DNA of 64,000 nt from assembly GCA_964036045.1 (NCBI GenBank), contig OZ038402.1, forward strand, positions 9,316,971-9,380,970. Reading direction: 5' to 3'. Made by a program: the position numbers and the translations under genes. The stretch is from Eutreptiella sp. 'Long Island Sound 2002'. Taxonomy: Eukaryota > Euglenozoa > Euglenophyceae > Eutreptiales > Eutreptiaceae. Below, in pieces: positions 1 through 10,689 of this stretch. Below the pieces are notes generated by a model. It made no database searches. It worked only from the letters and a program-made list of their open reading frames with translations, and was not told the DNA's origin. How positions within the stretch are numbered: position 1 is the first letter of the stretch; each line of letters starts with the position of its first letter.

Positions 1-3000
1 CCGCGGGACTGGGCTTGGCACAGCGGTTTGTCCGCGCGCGCGTCCCGGGAGATTAGGCTTGGCGCAGTGGTTTGTACGCGCGCGCGTCCCGGGAGATTAG
101 GCTTGGCGCAGTGGTTTGTACGCGCGCGCGTCCCGGGGGATTGGGCTTGGCGCAGCGGTTTGTACGCGCGCGCACTCCGGGGGATTGGGCTTGGCGCAGC
201 TGTTTGTACGCGTGCGCGTCCCGGGGGATGGGGCTTGGCGCAGCGGTTTGTACGCGCGCGCGTCCCGAAGGATTGGGCTTGGCGTAGCGGTTTGTACGCG
301 CGCGCGTCCCGGGGGGACTGGGCTTGGCGCAGCGGTTGGTACGCGCGCGCACTCCGGGGGATTGGGCTTGGCGCAGCTGTTTGTACGCGTGCGCGTCCCG
401 GGGGATGGGGCTTGGCGCAGCGGTTTGTACGCGCGCGCGTCCCGAAGGATTGGGCTTGGCGTAGCGGTTTGTACGCGCGCGCGTCCCGGGGGATCGGGCT
501 TGGCGCAACGGTTGGTACGCGCGCGCGTCCCGGGGGATCGGGCTTGGCGCAGCGGTTGGTACGCGCGCGCGTCCCGGGGGATCGGGCTTGGCGCAGCGGT
601 TTGTACGCGCACGCGTCACGGGGGATTGGGCTTGGCGAAGCGCTTTGTACGCGCGCGCGTCCCGGGGGATTGGGCTTGGCGCAGCGGTTTGTACGCGCGC
701 GCGTCCCGGGTGATCGGGCTTGGCGCAGCGGTTTGTACGCGCGCGCGTCCCGGGGGATTGGGCTTGGCGCAGCGGTTTGTACGCGCGCGCGTCCCGGGGG
801 ATTGGGCTTGGCGCAGCGGTTTGTACGCGCGCGCGTCCCGGGGGATCGGGCTTGGCGCAGCGGTTTGTACGCGCGCGCGTCCCGGGGGATTGGGCTTGGC
901 GCAGCGGTTTGTACGCGCGCGCGTCCCGGGGGATTGGGCTTGGCGCAGCGGTTGGTACGCGCGCGCGTCCCGGGGGATGGGGCTTGGCGCAGCGGTTTGT
1001 ACGCGCGCGCATCCTGGGGGATTGGGCTTGGCGCAGCGGTTTGTACGCGCGCGTCCCGGGAAATTGCGCTTGGCGCAGCGGTTTTTACGGGCGCGCGTCC
1101 CGGGGGATGGGGCTTGGCGCAGCGGTTTGTACGCGCGCGCGTCCCGGGGATCGGGCTTGGCGCGGCGGTTGGTACGCGCGCGCGTCCCGGGGGATTGGGC
1201 TTGGCGCAGCGGTTTGTACGCGCGCGCGTCCCGGGGGGTTGGGCTTGGCGCAGCGGTTTGTACGCGCGTGCGTCCCGGGGGATCGGGCTTGGCGCAGCGG
1301 TTTGTACGCGCGCGCGTCCCGCGGGATTGGGCTTGGCGCAGCGGTTTGTACGCGCGCGCGTCCCGGGGGATCGGGCTTGGCGCAGCGGTTTGTACGCGCG
1401 CGCGTCCCGGGGGATCGGGCTTGGCGCAGCGGTTTGTACGCTCGCGCGTCCCGCGGGACTGGGCTTGGCACAGCGGTTTGTCCGCGCGCGCGTCCCGGGA
1501 GATTAGGCTTGGCGCAGTGGTTTGTACGCGCGCGCGTCCCGGGAGATTAGGCTTGGCGCAGTGGTTTGTACGCGCGCGCGTCCCGGGGGATTGGGCTTGG
1601 CGCAGCGGTTTGTACGCGCGCGCACTCCGGGGGATTGGGCTTGGCGCAGCTGTTTGTACGCGTGCGCGTCCCGGGGGATGGGGCTTGGCGCAGCGGTTTG
1701 TACGCGCGCGCGTCCCGAAGGATTGGGCTTGGCGTAGCGGTTTGTACGCGCGCGCGTCCCGGGGGGACTGGGCTTGGCGCAGCGGTTGGTACGCGCGCGC
1801 ACTCCGGGGGATTGGGCTTGGCGCAGCTGTTTGTACGCGTGCGCGTCCCGGGGGATGGGGCTTGGCGCAGCGGTTTGTACGCGCGCGCGTCCCGAAGGAT
1901 TGGGCTTGGCGTAGCGGTTTGTACGCGCGCGCGTCCCGGGGGATCGGGCTTGGCGCAACGGTTGGTACGCGCGCGCGTCCCGGGGGATCGGGCTTGGCGC
2001 AGCGGTTGGTACGCGCGCGCGTCCCGGGGGATCGGGCTTGGCAAGCGGTTTGTACGCGCACGCGTCACGGGGGATTGGGCTTGGCGAAGCGCTTTGTACG
2101 CGCGCGCGTCCCGGGGGATTGGGCTTGGCGCAGCGGTTTGTACGCGCGCGCGTCCCGGGTGATCGGGCTTGGCGCAGCGGTTTGTACGCGCGCGCGACCC
2201 GGGGGATTGGGCTTGGCGCAGCGGTTTGTACGCGCGCACATCCAGGGGGATTGGGCTTGGCGCAGCGGTTTGTACGCGCGCGCGTCCCGGGGGATTGGGC
2301 TTGGCGCAGCGGTTTGTACGCGCGCGCGTCCCGGGGGATTGGGCTTGGCGCAACGGTTTGTACGCGCGCGTCCCGGGGGATTGGGCTTGGCGCAGCGGTT
2401 TGTACGCGCGCGCGTCCCGGGGGATTGGGCTTGGCGCAGCGGTTTGTACGCGCGCGCGTCCCGGGGGATTGGGCTTGGCGCAGCGGTTTGTACGCGCGCG
2501 CGTCCCGGGGGATCGGGCTTGGCGCAGCGGTTTGTACGCGCGCGCGTCCCGGGGGATTGGGCTTGGCGCATCGGTTTGTACGCGCGCGCGTCCCGGGGGA
2601 TTGGGCTTGGCGCAGCGGTTTGTACGCGTGCGCGTCCCGGGGGATGGGGCTTGGCGCAGCGGTTTGTACGCGCGCGCATCCCGGGGGATTGGGCTTGGCG
2701 CAGCGGTTTGTACGCGCGCACATCCAGGGGGATTGGGCTTGGCGCAGCGGTTTGTACGCGCGCGCGTCCCGGGGGATTGGGCTTGGCGCAGCGGTTTGTA
2801 CGCGCGCGCGTCCCGGGGGATTGGGCTTGGCGCAGCGGTTTGTACGCGCGCGCGTCCCGGGGGATTGGGCTTGGCGCAACGGTTTGTACGCGCGCGCGTC
2901 CCGGGGGATTGGGCTTGGCGCAGCGGTTTGTACGCGCGCGCGTCCCGGGGGATTGGGCTTGGCGCAGCGGTTTGTACGCGCGCGCGTCCCGGGGGATTGG

Positions 3001-6000
3001 GCTTGGCGCAGCGGTTTGTACGCGCGCGCGTCCCGGGGGATCGGGCTTGGCGCAGCGGTTTGTACGCGCGCGCGTCCCGGGGGATTGGGCTTGGCGCATC
3101 GGTTTGTACGCGCGCGCGTCCCGGGGGATTGGGCTTGGCGCAGCGGTTTGTACGCGTGCGCGTCCCGGGGGATGGGGCTTGGCGCAGCGGTTTGTACGCG
3201 CGCGCATCCCGGGGGATTGGGCTTGGCGCAGCGGTTTGTACGCGCACGTCCCGGGAAATTGCGCTTGGCGCAGCGGTTTTTACGGGCGCGCGTCCCGGGG
3301 GATGGGGCTTGGCGCAGCGGTTTGTACGCGCGCGCGTCCCGGGGGATTGGGCTTGGCGCAGCGGTTTGTACGCGCGCGCGTCCCGGGGGATTGGGCTTGG
3401 CGCAGCGGTTTGTACGCGCGCGCGTCCCGGGGGACTGGGCTTGGCGCAACGGTTTGTACGCGCGCGCGTCCCGGGGGATTGGGCTTGGCGCAGCGGTTTG
3501 TACGCGCGCGCGTCCCGGGGGATTGGGCTTGGCGCAGCGGTTTGTACGCGCGCGCGTCCCGGGGGATTGGGCTTGGCGCAGCGGTTTGTACGCGCGCGCG
3601 TCCCGGGGGATCGGGCTTGGCGCAGCGGTTTGTACGCGCGCGCGTCCCGGGGGATTGGGCTTGGCGCATCGGTTTGTACGCGCGCGCGTCCCGGGGGATT
3701 GGGCTTGGCGCAGCGGTTTGTACGCGTGCGCGTCCCGGGGGATGGGGCTTGGCGCAGCGGTTTGTACGCGCGCGCATCCCGGGGGATTGGGCTTGGCGCA
3801 GCGGTTTGTACGCGCACGTCCCGGGAAATTGCGCTTGGCGCAGCGGTTTTTACGGGCGCGCGTCCCGGGGGATGGGGCTTGGCGCAGCGGTTTGTACGCG
3901 CGCGCGTCCCGGGGATCGGGCTTGGCGCGGCGGTTATTACGCGCGCGCGTCCCGGGGGATTGGGCTTGGCGCAGCGGTTTGTACGCGCGCGCGTCCCGGG
4001 GGGTTGGGCTTGGCGCAGCGGTTTGTACGCGCGTGCGTCCCGGGGGATCGGGCTTGGCGCAGCGGTTTGTACGCGCGCGCGTCCCGCGGGATTGGGCTTG
4101 GCGCAGCGGTTTGTACGCGCGCGCGTCCCGGGGGATCGGGCTTGGCGCAGCGGTTTGTACGCGCGCGCGTCCCGGGGGATCGGGCTTGGCGCAGCGGTTT
4201 GTACGCTCGCGCGTCCCGCGGGACTGGGCTTGGCACAGCGGTTTGTCCGCGCGCGCGTCCCGGGAGATTAGGCTTGGCGCAGTGGTTTGTACGCGCGCGC
4301 GTCCCGGGAGATTAGGCTTGGCGCAGTGGTTTGTACGCGCGCGCGTCCCGGGGGATTGGGCTTGGCGCAGCGGTTTGTACGCGCGCGCACTCCGGGGGAT
4401 TGGGCTTGGCGCAGCTGTTTGTACGCGTGCGCGTCCCGGGGGATGGGGCTTGGCGCAGCGGTTTGTACGCGCGCGCGTCCCGAAGGATTGGGCTTGGCGT
4501 AGCGGTTTGTACGCGCGCGCGTCCCGGGGGGACTGGGCTTGGCGCAACGGTTGGTACGCGCGCGCGTCCCGGGGGATCGGGCTTGGCGCAGCGGTTGGTA
4601 CGCGCGCGCGTCCCGGGGGATCGGGCTTGGCGCAGCGGTTTGTACGCGCACGCGTCACGGGGGATTGGGCTTGGCGCAGCGCTTTGTACGCGCGCGCGTC
4701 CCAGGGGATTGGGCTTGGCGCAGCGGTTTGTACGCGCGCGCGTCCCGGGTGATCGGGCTTGGCGCAGCGGTTTGTACGCGCGCGCGACCCGGGGGATTGG
4801 GCTTGGCGCAGCGGTTTGTACGCGCGCACATCCAGGGGGATTGGGCTTGGCGCAGCGGTTTGTACGCGCGCGCGTCCCGGGGGATTGGGCTTGGCGCAGC
4901 GGTTTGTACGCGCGCGCGTCCCGGGGGATTGGGCTTGGCGCAGCGGTTTGTACGCGCGCGCGTCCCGGGGGATTGGGCTTGGCGCAACGGTTTGTACGCG
5001 CGCGCGTCCCGGGGGATTGGGCTTGGCGCAGCGGTTTGTACGCGCGCGCGTCCCGGGGGATTGGGCTTGGCGCAGCGGTTTGTACGCGCGCGCGTCCCGG
5101 GGGATTGGGCTTGGCGCAGCGGTTTGTACGCGCGCGCGTCCCGGGGGATCGGGCTTGGCGCGGCGGTTATTACGCGCGCGCGTCCCGGGGGATTGGGCTT
5201 GGCGCAGCGGTTTGTACGCGCGCGCGTCCCGGGGGATTGGGCTTGGCGCAACGGTTTGTACGCGCGCGCGTCCCGGGGGATTGGGCTTGGCGCAGCGGTT
5301 TGTACGCGCACGTCCCGGGAAATTGCGCTTGGCGCAGCGGTTTTTACGGGCGCGCGTCCCGGGGGATGGGGCTTGGCGCAGCGGTTTGTACGCGCGCGCG
5401 TCCCGGGGATCGGGCTTGGCGCGGCGGTTATTACGCGCGCGCGTCCCGGGGGATTGGGCTTGGCGCAGCGGTTTGTACGCGCGCGCGTCCCGGGGGGTTG
5501 GGCTTGGCGCAGCGGTTTGTACGCGCGTGCGTCCCGGGGGATCGGGCTTGGCGCAGCGGTTTGTACGCGCGCGCGTCCCGCGGGATTGGGCTTGGCGCAG
5601 CGGTTTGTACGCGCGCGCGTCCCGGGGGATCGGGCTTGGCGCAGCGGTTTGTACGCGCGCGCGTCCCGGGGGATCGGGCTTGGCGCAGCGGTTTGTACGC
5701 TCGCGCGTCCCGCGGGACTGGGCTTGGCACAGCGGTTTGTCCGCGCGCGCGTCCCGGGAGATTAGGCTTGGCGCAGTGGTTTGTACGCGCGCGCGTCCCG
5801 GGAGATTAGGCTTGGCGCAGTGGTTTGTACGCGCGCGCGTCCCGGGGGATTGGGCTTGGCGCAGCGGTTTGTACGCGCGCGCACTCCGGGGGATTGGGCT
5901 TGGCGCAGCTGTTTGTACGCGTGCGCGTCCCGGGGGATGGGGCTTGGCGCAGCGGTTTGTACGCGCGCGCGTCCCGAAGGATTGGGCTTGGCGTAGCGGT

Positions 6001-8870
6001 TTGTACGCGCGCGCGTCCCGGGGGGACTGGGCTTGGCGCAACGGTTGGTACGCGCGCGCGTCCCGGGGGATCGGGCTTGGCGCAGCGGTTGGTACGCGCG
6101 CGCGTCCCGGGGGATCGGGCTTGGCGCAGCGGTTTGTACGCGCACGCGTCACGGGGGATTGGGCTTGGCGCAGCGCTTTGTACGCGCGCGCGTCCCAGGG
6201 GATTGGGCTTGGCACAGCGGTTTGTACGCGCGCGCGTCCCGGGTGATCGGGCTTGGCGCAGCGGTTTGTACGCGCGCGCGACCCGGGGGATTGGGCTTGG
6301 CGCAGCGGTTTGTACGCGCGCACATCCAGGGGGATTGGGCTTGGCGCAGCGGTTTGTACGCGCGCGCGTCCCGGGGGATCGGGCTTGGCGCAGCGGTTTG
6401 TACGCGCGCGCGTCCCGGGGGATTGGGCTTGGCGCAGCGGTTTGTACGCGCGCGCGTCCCGGGGGATTGGGCTTGGCGCAACGGTTTGTACGCGCGCGCG
6501 TCCCGGGGGATTGGGCTTGGCGCAGCGGTTTGTACGCGCGCGCGTCCCGGGGGATTGGGCTTGGCGCAGCGGTTTGTACGCGCGCGCGTCCCGGGGGATT
6601 GGGCTTGGCGCAGCGGTTTGTACGCGCGCGCGTCCCGGGGGATCGGGCTTGGCGCAGCGGTTTGTACGCGCGCGCGTCCCGGGGGATTGGGCTTGGCGCA
6701 TCGGTTTGTACGCGCGCGCGTCCCGGGGGATTGGGCTTGGCGCAGCGGTTTGTACGCGTGCGCGTCCCGGGGGATGGGGCTTGGCGCAGCGGTTTGTACG
6801 CGCGCGCATCCCGGGGGATTGGGCTTGGCGCAGCGGTTTGTACGCGCGCACATCCAGGGGGATTGGGCTTGGCGCAGCGGTTTGTACGCGCGCGCGTCCC
6901 GGGGGATTGGGCTTGGCGCAGCGGTTTGTACGCGTGCGCGTCCCGGGGGATTGGGCTTGGCGCAGCGGTTTGTACGCGCGCGCGTCCCGGGGGATTGGGC
7001 TTGGCGCAACGGTTTGTACGCGCGCGCGTCCCGGGGGATTGGGCTTGGCGCAGCGGTTTGTACGCGCGCGCGTCCCGGGGGATTGGGCTTGGCGCAGCGG
7101 TTTGTACGCGCGCGCGTCCCGGGGGATTGGGCTTGGCGCAGCGGTTTGTACGCGCGCGCGTCCCGGGGGATCGGGCTTGGCGCAGCGGTTTGTACGCGCG
7201 CGCGTCCCGGGGGATTGGGCTTGGCGCATCGGTTTGTACGCGCGCGCGTCCCGGGGGATTGGGCTTGGCGCAGCGGTTTGTACGCGTGCGCGTCCCGGGG
7301 GATGGGGCTTGGCGCAGCGGTTTGTACGCGCGCGCATCCCGGGGGATTGGGCTTGGCGCAGCGGTTTGTACGCGCACGTCCCGGGAAATTGCGCTTGGCG
7401 CAGCGGTTTTTACGGGCGCGCGTCCCGGGGGATGGGGCTTGGCGCAGCGGTTTGTACGCGCGCGCGTCCCGGGGGATTGGGCTTGGCGCAGCGGTTTGTA
7501 CGCGCGCGCGTCCCGGGGGATTGGGCTTGGCGCAGCGGTTTGTACGCGCGCGCGTCCCGGGGGATTGGGCTTGGCGCAACGGTTTGTACGCGCGCGCGTC
7601 CCGGGGGATTGGGCTTGGCGCAGCGGTTTGTACGCGCGCGCGTCCCGGGGGATTGGGCTTGGCGCAGCGGTTTGTACGCGCGCGCGTCCCGGGGGATTGG
7701 GCTTGGCGCAGCGGTTTGTACGCGCGCGCGTCCCGGGGGATCGGGCTTGGCGCAGCGGTTTGTACGCGCGCGCGTCCCGGGGGATTGGGCTTGGCGCATC
7801 GGTTTGTACGCGCGCGCGTCCCGGGGGATTGGGCTTGGCGCAGCGGTTTGTACGCGTGCGCGTCCCGGGGGATGGGGCTTGGCGCAGCGGTTTGTACGCG
7901 CGCGCATCCCGGGGGATTGGGCTTGGCGCAGCGGTTTGTACGCGCACGTCCCGGGAAATTGCGCTTGGCGCAGCGGTTTTTACGGGCGCGCGTCCCGGGG
8001 GATGGGGCTTGGCGCAGCGGTTTGTACGCGCGCGCGTCCCGGGGATCGGGCTTGGCGCGGCGGTTATTACGCGCGCGCGTCCCGGGGGATTGGGCTTGGC
8101 GCAGCGGTTTGTACGCGCGCGCGTCCCGGGGGGTTGGGCTTGGCGCAGCGGTTTGTACGCGCGTGCGTCCCGGGGGATCGGGCTTGGCGCAGCGGTTTGT
8201 ACGCGCGCGCGTCCCGCGGGATTGGGCTTGGCGCAGCGGTTTGTACGCGCGCGCGTCCCGGGGGATCGGGCTTGGCGCAGCGGTTTGTACGCGCGCGCGT
8301 CCCGGGGGATTGGGCTTGGCGCAGCGGTTTGTACGCGCGCGCGTCCCGGGGGATGGGGCTTGGCGCAGCGGTTTGTACGCGCGCGCATCCTGGGGGATTG
8401 GGCTTGGCGCAGCGGTTTGTACGCGCGCGTCCCGGGAAATTGCGCTTGGCGCAGCGGTTTTTACGGGCGCGCGTCCCGGGGGATGGGGCTTGGCGCAGCG
8501 GTTTGTACGCGCGCGCGTCCCGGGGATCGGGCTTGGCGCGGCGGTTGGTACGCGCGCGCGTCCCGGGGGATTGGGCTTGGCGCAGCGGTTTGTACGCGCG
8601 CGCGTCCCGGGGGGTTGGGCTTGGCGCAGCGGTTTGTACGCGCGTGCGTCCCGGGGGATCGGGCTTGGCGCAGCGGTTTGTACGCGCGCGCGTCCCGCGG
8701 GATTGGGCTTGGCGCAGCGGTTTGTACGCGCGCGCGTCCCGGGGGATCGGGCTTGGCGCAGCGGTTTGTACGCGCGCGCGTCCCGGGGGATCGGGCTTGG
8801 CGCAGCGGTTTGTACGCTCGCGCGTCCCGCGGGACTGGGCTTGGCACAGCGGTTTGTCCGCGCGCGCGTC
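1..8870 (+). repeat. Higher-order repeat blocks within the left array
   Basis: A marker unit containing GGCTTGGCACAGCGG and TTTGTCCGCG recurs with its preceding CCGCGGGACT at 1, 1451, 4216, 5710 and 8827, giving spacings of 1450, 2765, 1494 and 3117 bp. Inside these blocks a segment marked by CGCGCACGTCCCGGGAAATT is at 3241 and 3811 (570 bp apart) and again at 7371 and 7941 (570 bp apart). The two pairs are shifted by exactly 4130 bp. The blocks are therefore copies of one another with internal gains and losses of units. Positions are read directly; the complete block alignment was not computed. Confidence 0.8.
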
Positions 8871-10066
8871 CCGGGAGATTAGGCTTGGCGCAGTGGTTTG
8901 TACGCGCGCGCGTCCCGGGGGATTGGGCTTGGCGCAGCGGTTTGTACGCGCGCGCACTCCGGGGGATTGGGCTTGGCGCAGCTGTTTGTACGCGTGCGCG
9001 TCCCGGGGGATGGGGCTTGGCGCAGCGGTTTGTACGCGCGCGCGTCCCGAATGATTGGGCTTGGCGTAGCGGTTTGTACGCGCGCGCGTCCCGGGGGGAC
9101 TGGGCTTGGCGCAACGGTTGGTACGCGCGCGCGTCCCGGGTGATCGGGCTTGGCGCAGCGGTTTGTACGCGCGCGCGTCCCGGGGGATTGGGCTTGGCGC
9201 AGCGGTTTGTACGCGCGCACATCCAGGGGGAATTGGGCTTGGCGCAGCAGTTTGTACGCGCGCGCGTCCCGGGGGATTGGGCTTGGCGCAGCGGTTTGTA
9301 AGCGCGCGCATCCCGGGGGATGGGGCTTGGCGCAGCGGTTTGTACGCGCGCGCGTCACGGGGGATGGGGCTTGGCGCAGCGGTTTGTACGCGTGCGCGTC
9401 CCGCGGGATCGGGCTTGGCGCAGCGGTTCGTACGCGCGCGCGTTCCGGGGGATTGGGCTTGGCGCAACGGTTTGTACGCGCGCGCGTCCCGGGGGATCGG
9501 GCTTGGCGCAGCGGTTGGTACGCGCGCGCGTCCCGGGGGATTGGGCTTGGCGCAGCGGTTTGTACGCGCGCGCGTCCCGGGGGATTGGGCTTGGCGCAGC
9601 GGTTTGTACGCGCGCGCGTCCCGGGGGATGGGGCTTGGCGCAGCGGTTTGTACGCGCGCGCGCCCGGGAAATTGCGCTTGGCGCAGCGGTTTTTACAGGC
9701 GCGCGTCCCGGGGGATGGGGCTTGGCGCAGCGGTTTGTACGCGCGCGCGTCCCGGGGGATCGGGCTTGGCGCGGCGGTTGGTACGCGCGCGCGTCCCGGA
9801 GGATTGGGCTTGGCGCAGCGGTTTGTACGCGCGCGCGTCCCGGGGGATTGGGCTTGGCGCAGCGGTTTGTACGCGCGCGCATCCCGGGGGATTGGGCTTG
9901 GCGCAACGGTTTGTACGCGCGCGCGTCCCGGGGGATTGGGCTTGGCGCAGCGGTTTGTACGCGCGCGCGTCCCGGGGGATTGGGCTTGGCGCAGCGGTTT
10001 GTACGCGCGCGCGTCCCGGGGGATTGGGCTTGGCGCAGCGGTTTGTACGCGCGCGCGTCCCGGGGG
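1..10066 (+). repeat. 44-bp GC-rich satellite, left array
   Basis: Head-to-tail 44-bp units fill this stretch without a break (about 229 units; a consensus copy is 801-844). Each unit has ATTGGGCTTGG, GCGCAGCGG, TTTGTA, (CG)5 and TCCCGGGGG blocks: 20 G, 12 C, 9 T, 3 A, so about 73% GC with G on the plus strand. Common variants are GGATCGGG or GGATGGGG at the unit start, GGTTGGTAC for GGTTTGTAC, and CGCATCC for CGCGTCC. Lengths of 42, 43 and 45 bp also occur, for example the CCCGGGAAATTGCGC unit near 1057. Variants come in ordered blocks, so higher-order repeats are present. The array starts mid-unit at base 1 and ends exactly at the retrotransposon edge. No gene is supported here; the many open frames are a property of the unit. 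Confidence 0.97.
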
Positions 10067-10158
10067 TTTTGCTAAAACCACAAGCAAACACGCAAACACG
10101 AGGCAAAACACGCACGTCTCCTGTGGCACATCTCGTCAGTGTGCCGCCTCCTCGTGGG
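10067..10158 (-). repeat. Split direct repeat B2 (3' terminal repeat of the retrotransposon)
   Basis: This 92-bp copy of B1 forms the 3' end of the element. On the plus strand it starts TTTTGCTAAAACC immediately after the satellite CCCGGGGG and ends CCTCCTCGTGGG. It is identical to 10339-10430 as read, supporting a recent insertion. Confidence 0.92.
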
Positions 10159-10223
10159 CAGTCACAAAAGCCCGGTATGGGCAATAGAAGTCGCAAATAG
10201 CGTCATTGGGCGGGACGGGTGGG
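10159..10223 (-). other. 65-bp unique spacer between A2 and B2
   Basis: This short unique sequence separates the two 3' repeat modules. It is not repeated elsewhere in the window as far as could be seen, and no ORF or known motif is recognised. It would be the one part of the 3' repeat cluster that cannot be templated by another copy within the element. Confidence 0.6.
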
Positions 10224-10338
10224 CTGCTGGCAACAAGCAAAAATGCTCTACAAGTACAGAGGCTCACTGCACACACGCATGCACACACACACACCACCCG
10301 ACGAGCAAAACCAAAGCTCAGGCACGGCTGAGCTAAGA
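10224..10338 (-). repeat. Split direct repeat A2 (internal copy of A1)
   Basis: This 115-bp copy of the 5' terminal repeat at 15276-15390 shows no mismatch by eye over the full length. Identity ends sharply at both sides (G versus T at the plus-strand left edge; TTTT of B1 versus satellite at the right edge). It contains the same CA-rich stretch. Confidence 0.92.
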
Positions 10339-10430
10339 TTTTGCTAAAACCACAAGCAAACACGCAAACACGAGGCAAAACACGCACGTCTCCTGTGGCA
10401 CATCTCGTCAGTGTGCCGCCTCCTCGTGGG
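10339..10430 (-). repeat. Split direct repeat B1 (internal copy)
   Basis: These 92 bp begin TTTTGCTAAAACCACAAGC on the plus strand and match 10067-10158 base for base as read. B1 abuts A2 directly at 10339/10338. In the circular-DNA model this B1-A2 joint has the sequence that would form if the two element ends were joined. Confidence 0.92.
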
Positions 10431-10689
10431 TCTCGTTCATGCCAAACTGCCGCATAAACCCCCCCCCCCCCCCCCCGGCGCAGGTCTGAGACCCAGCGGC
10501 TCCCATGCGCAACGCACGCCACACCCTCGAAGTATACGGCCGCCCCAAACATAAATCGCCAAAGGCGCCCCGCACACACCGGCGCCACCCGCCAGGCTTC
10601 AGGCGTCCGCAGACCAAGCCCAAGAGAGCTTATGATCACATGCACCAAGAGAAACGAGCTCTACAAGCAGGCGCCGGCACTACACGACA
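10431..10689 (-). other. 3' noncoding region of the retrotransposon
   Basis: This segment lies between the RT-RNase H stop and repeat B1. It has no coding sequence that looks real on either strand. Its most visible feature is a run of about 18 C at 10459-10476 on the plus strand (G on the element strand). The remainder is unique sequence of ordinary composition, with no recognisable polyadenylation signal. Confidence 0.6.

Noticed and set aside
1-10066. Very long ORFs on both strands of the satellite as repeat proteins
   Set aside because: The unit has no stop in any frame, so long frames on both strands are expected by composition. Indels of 1-2 bp are common and there is no sign of codon constraint, start context, introns or domain.
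10261-10294. CA-rich stretch as an independent microsatellite
   Set aside because: It is part of the A repeat and occurs identically at 15314-15346, so it belongs to the element.
10136-10648. Minus-strand ORF across the 3' repeats
   Set aside because: It crosses B1, A2 and the spacer, contains no known domain and is explained by repeat sequence.
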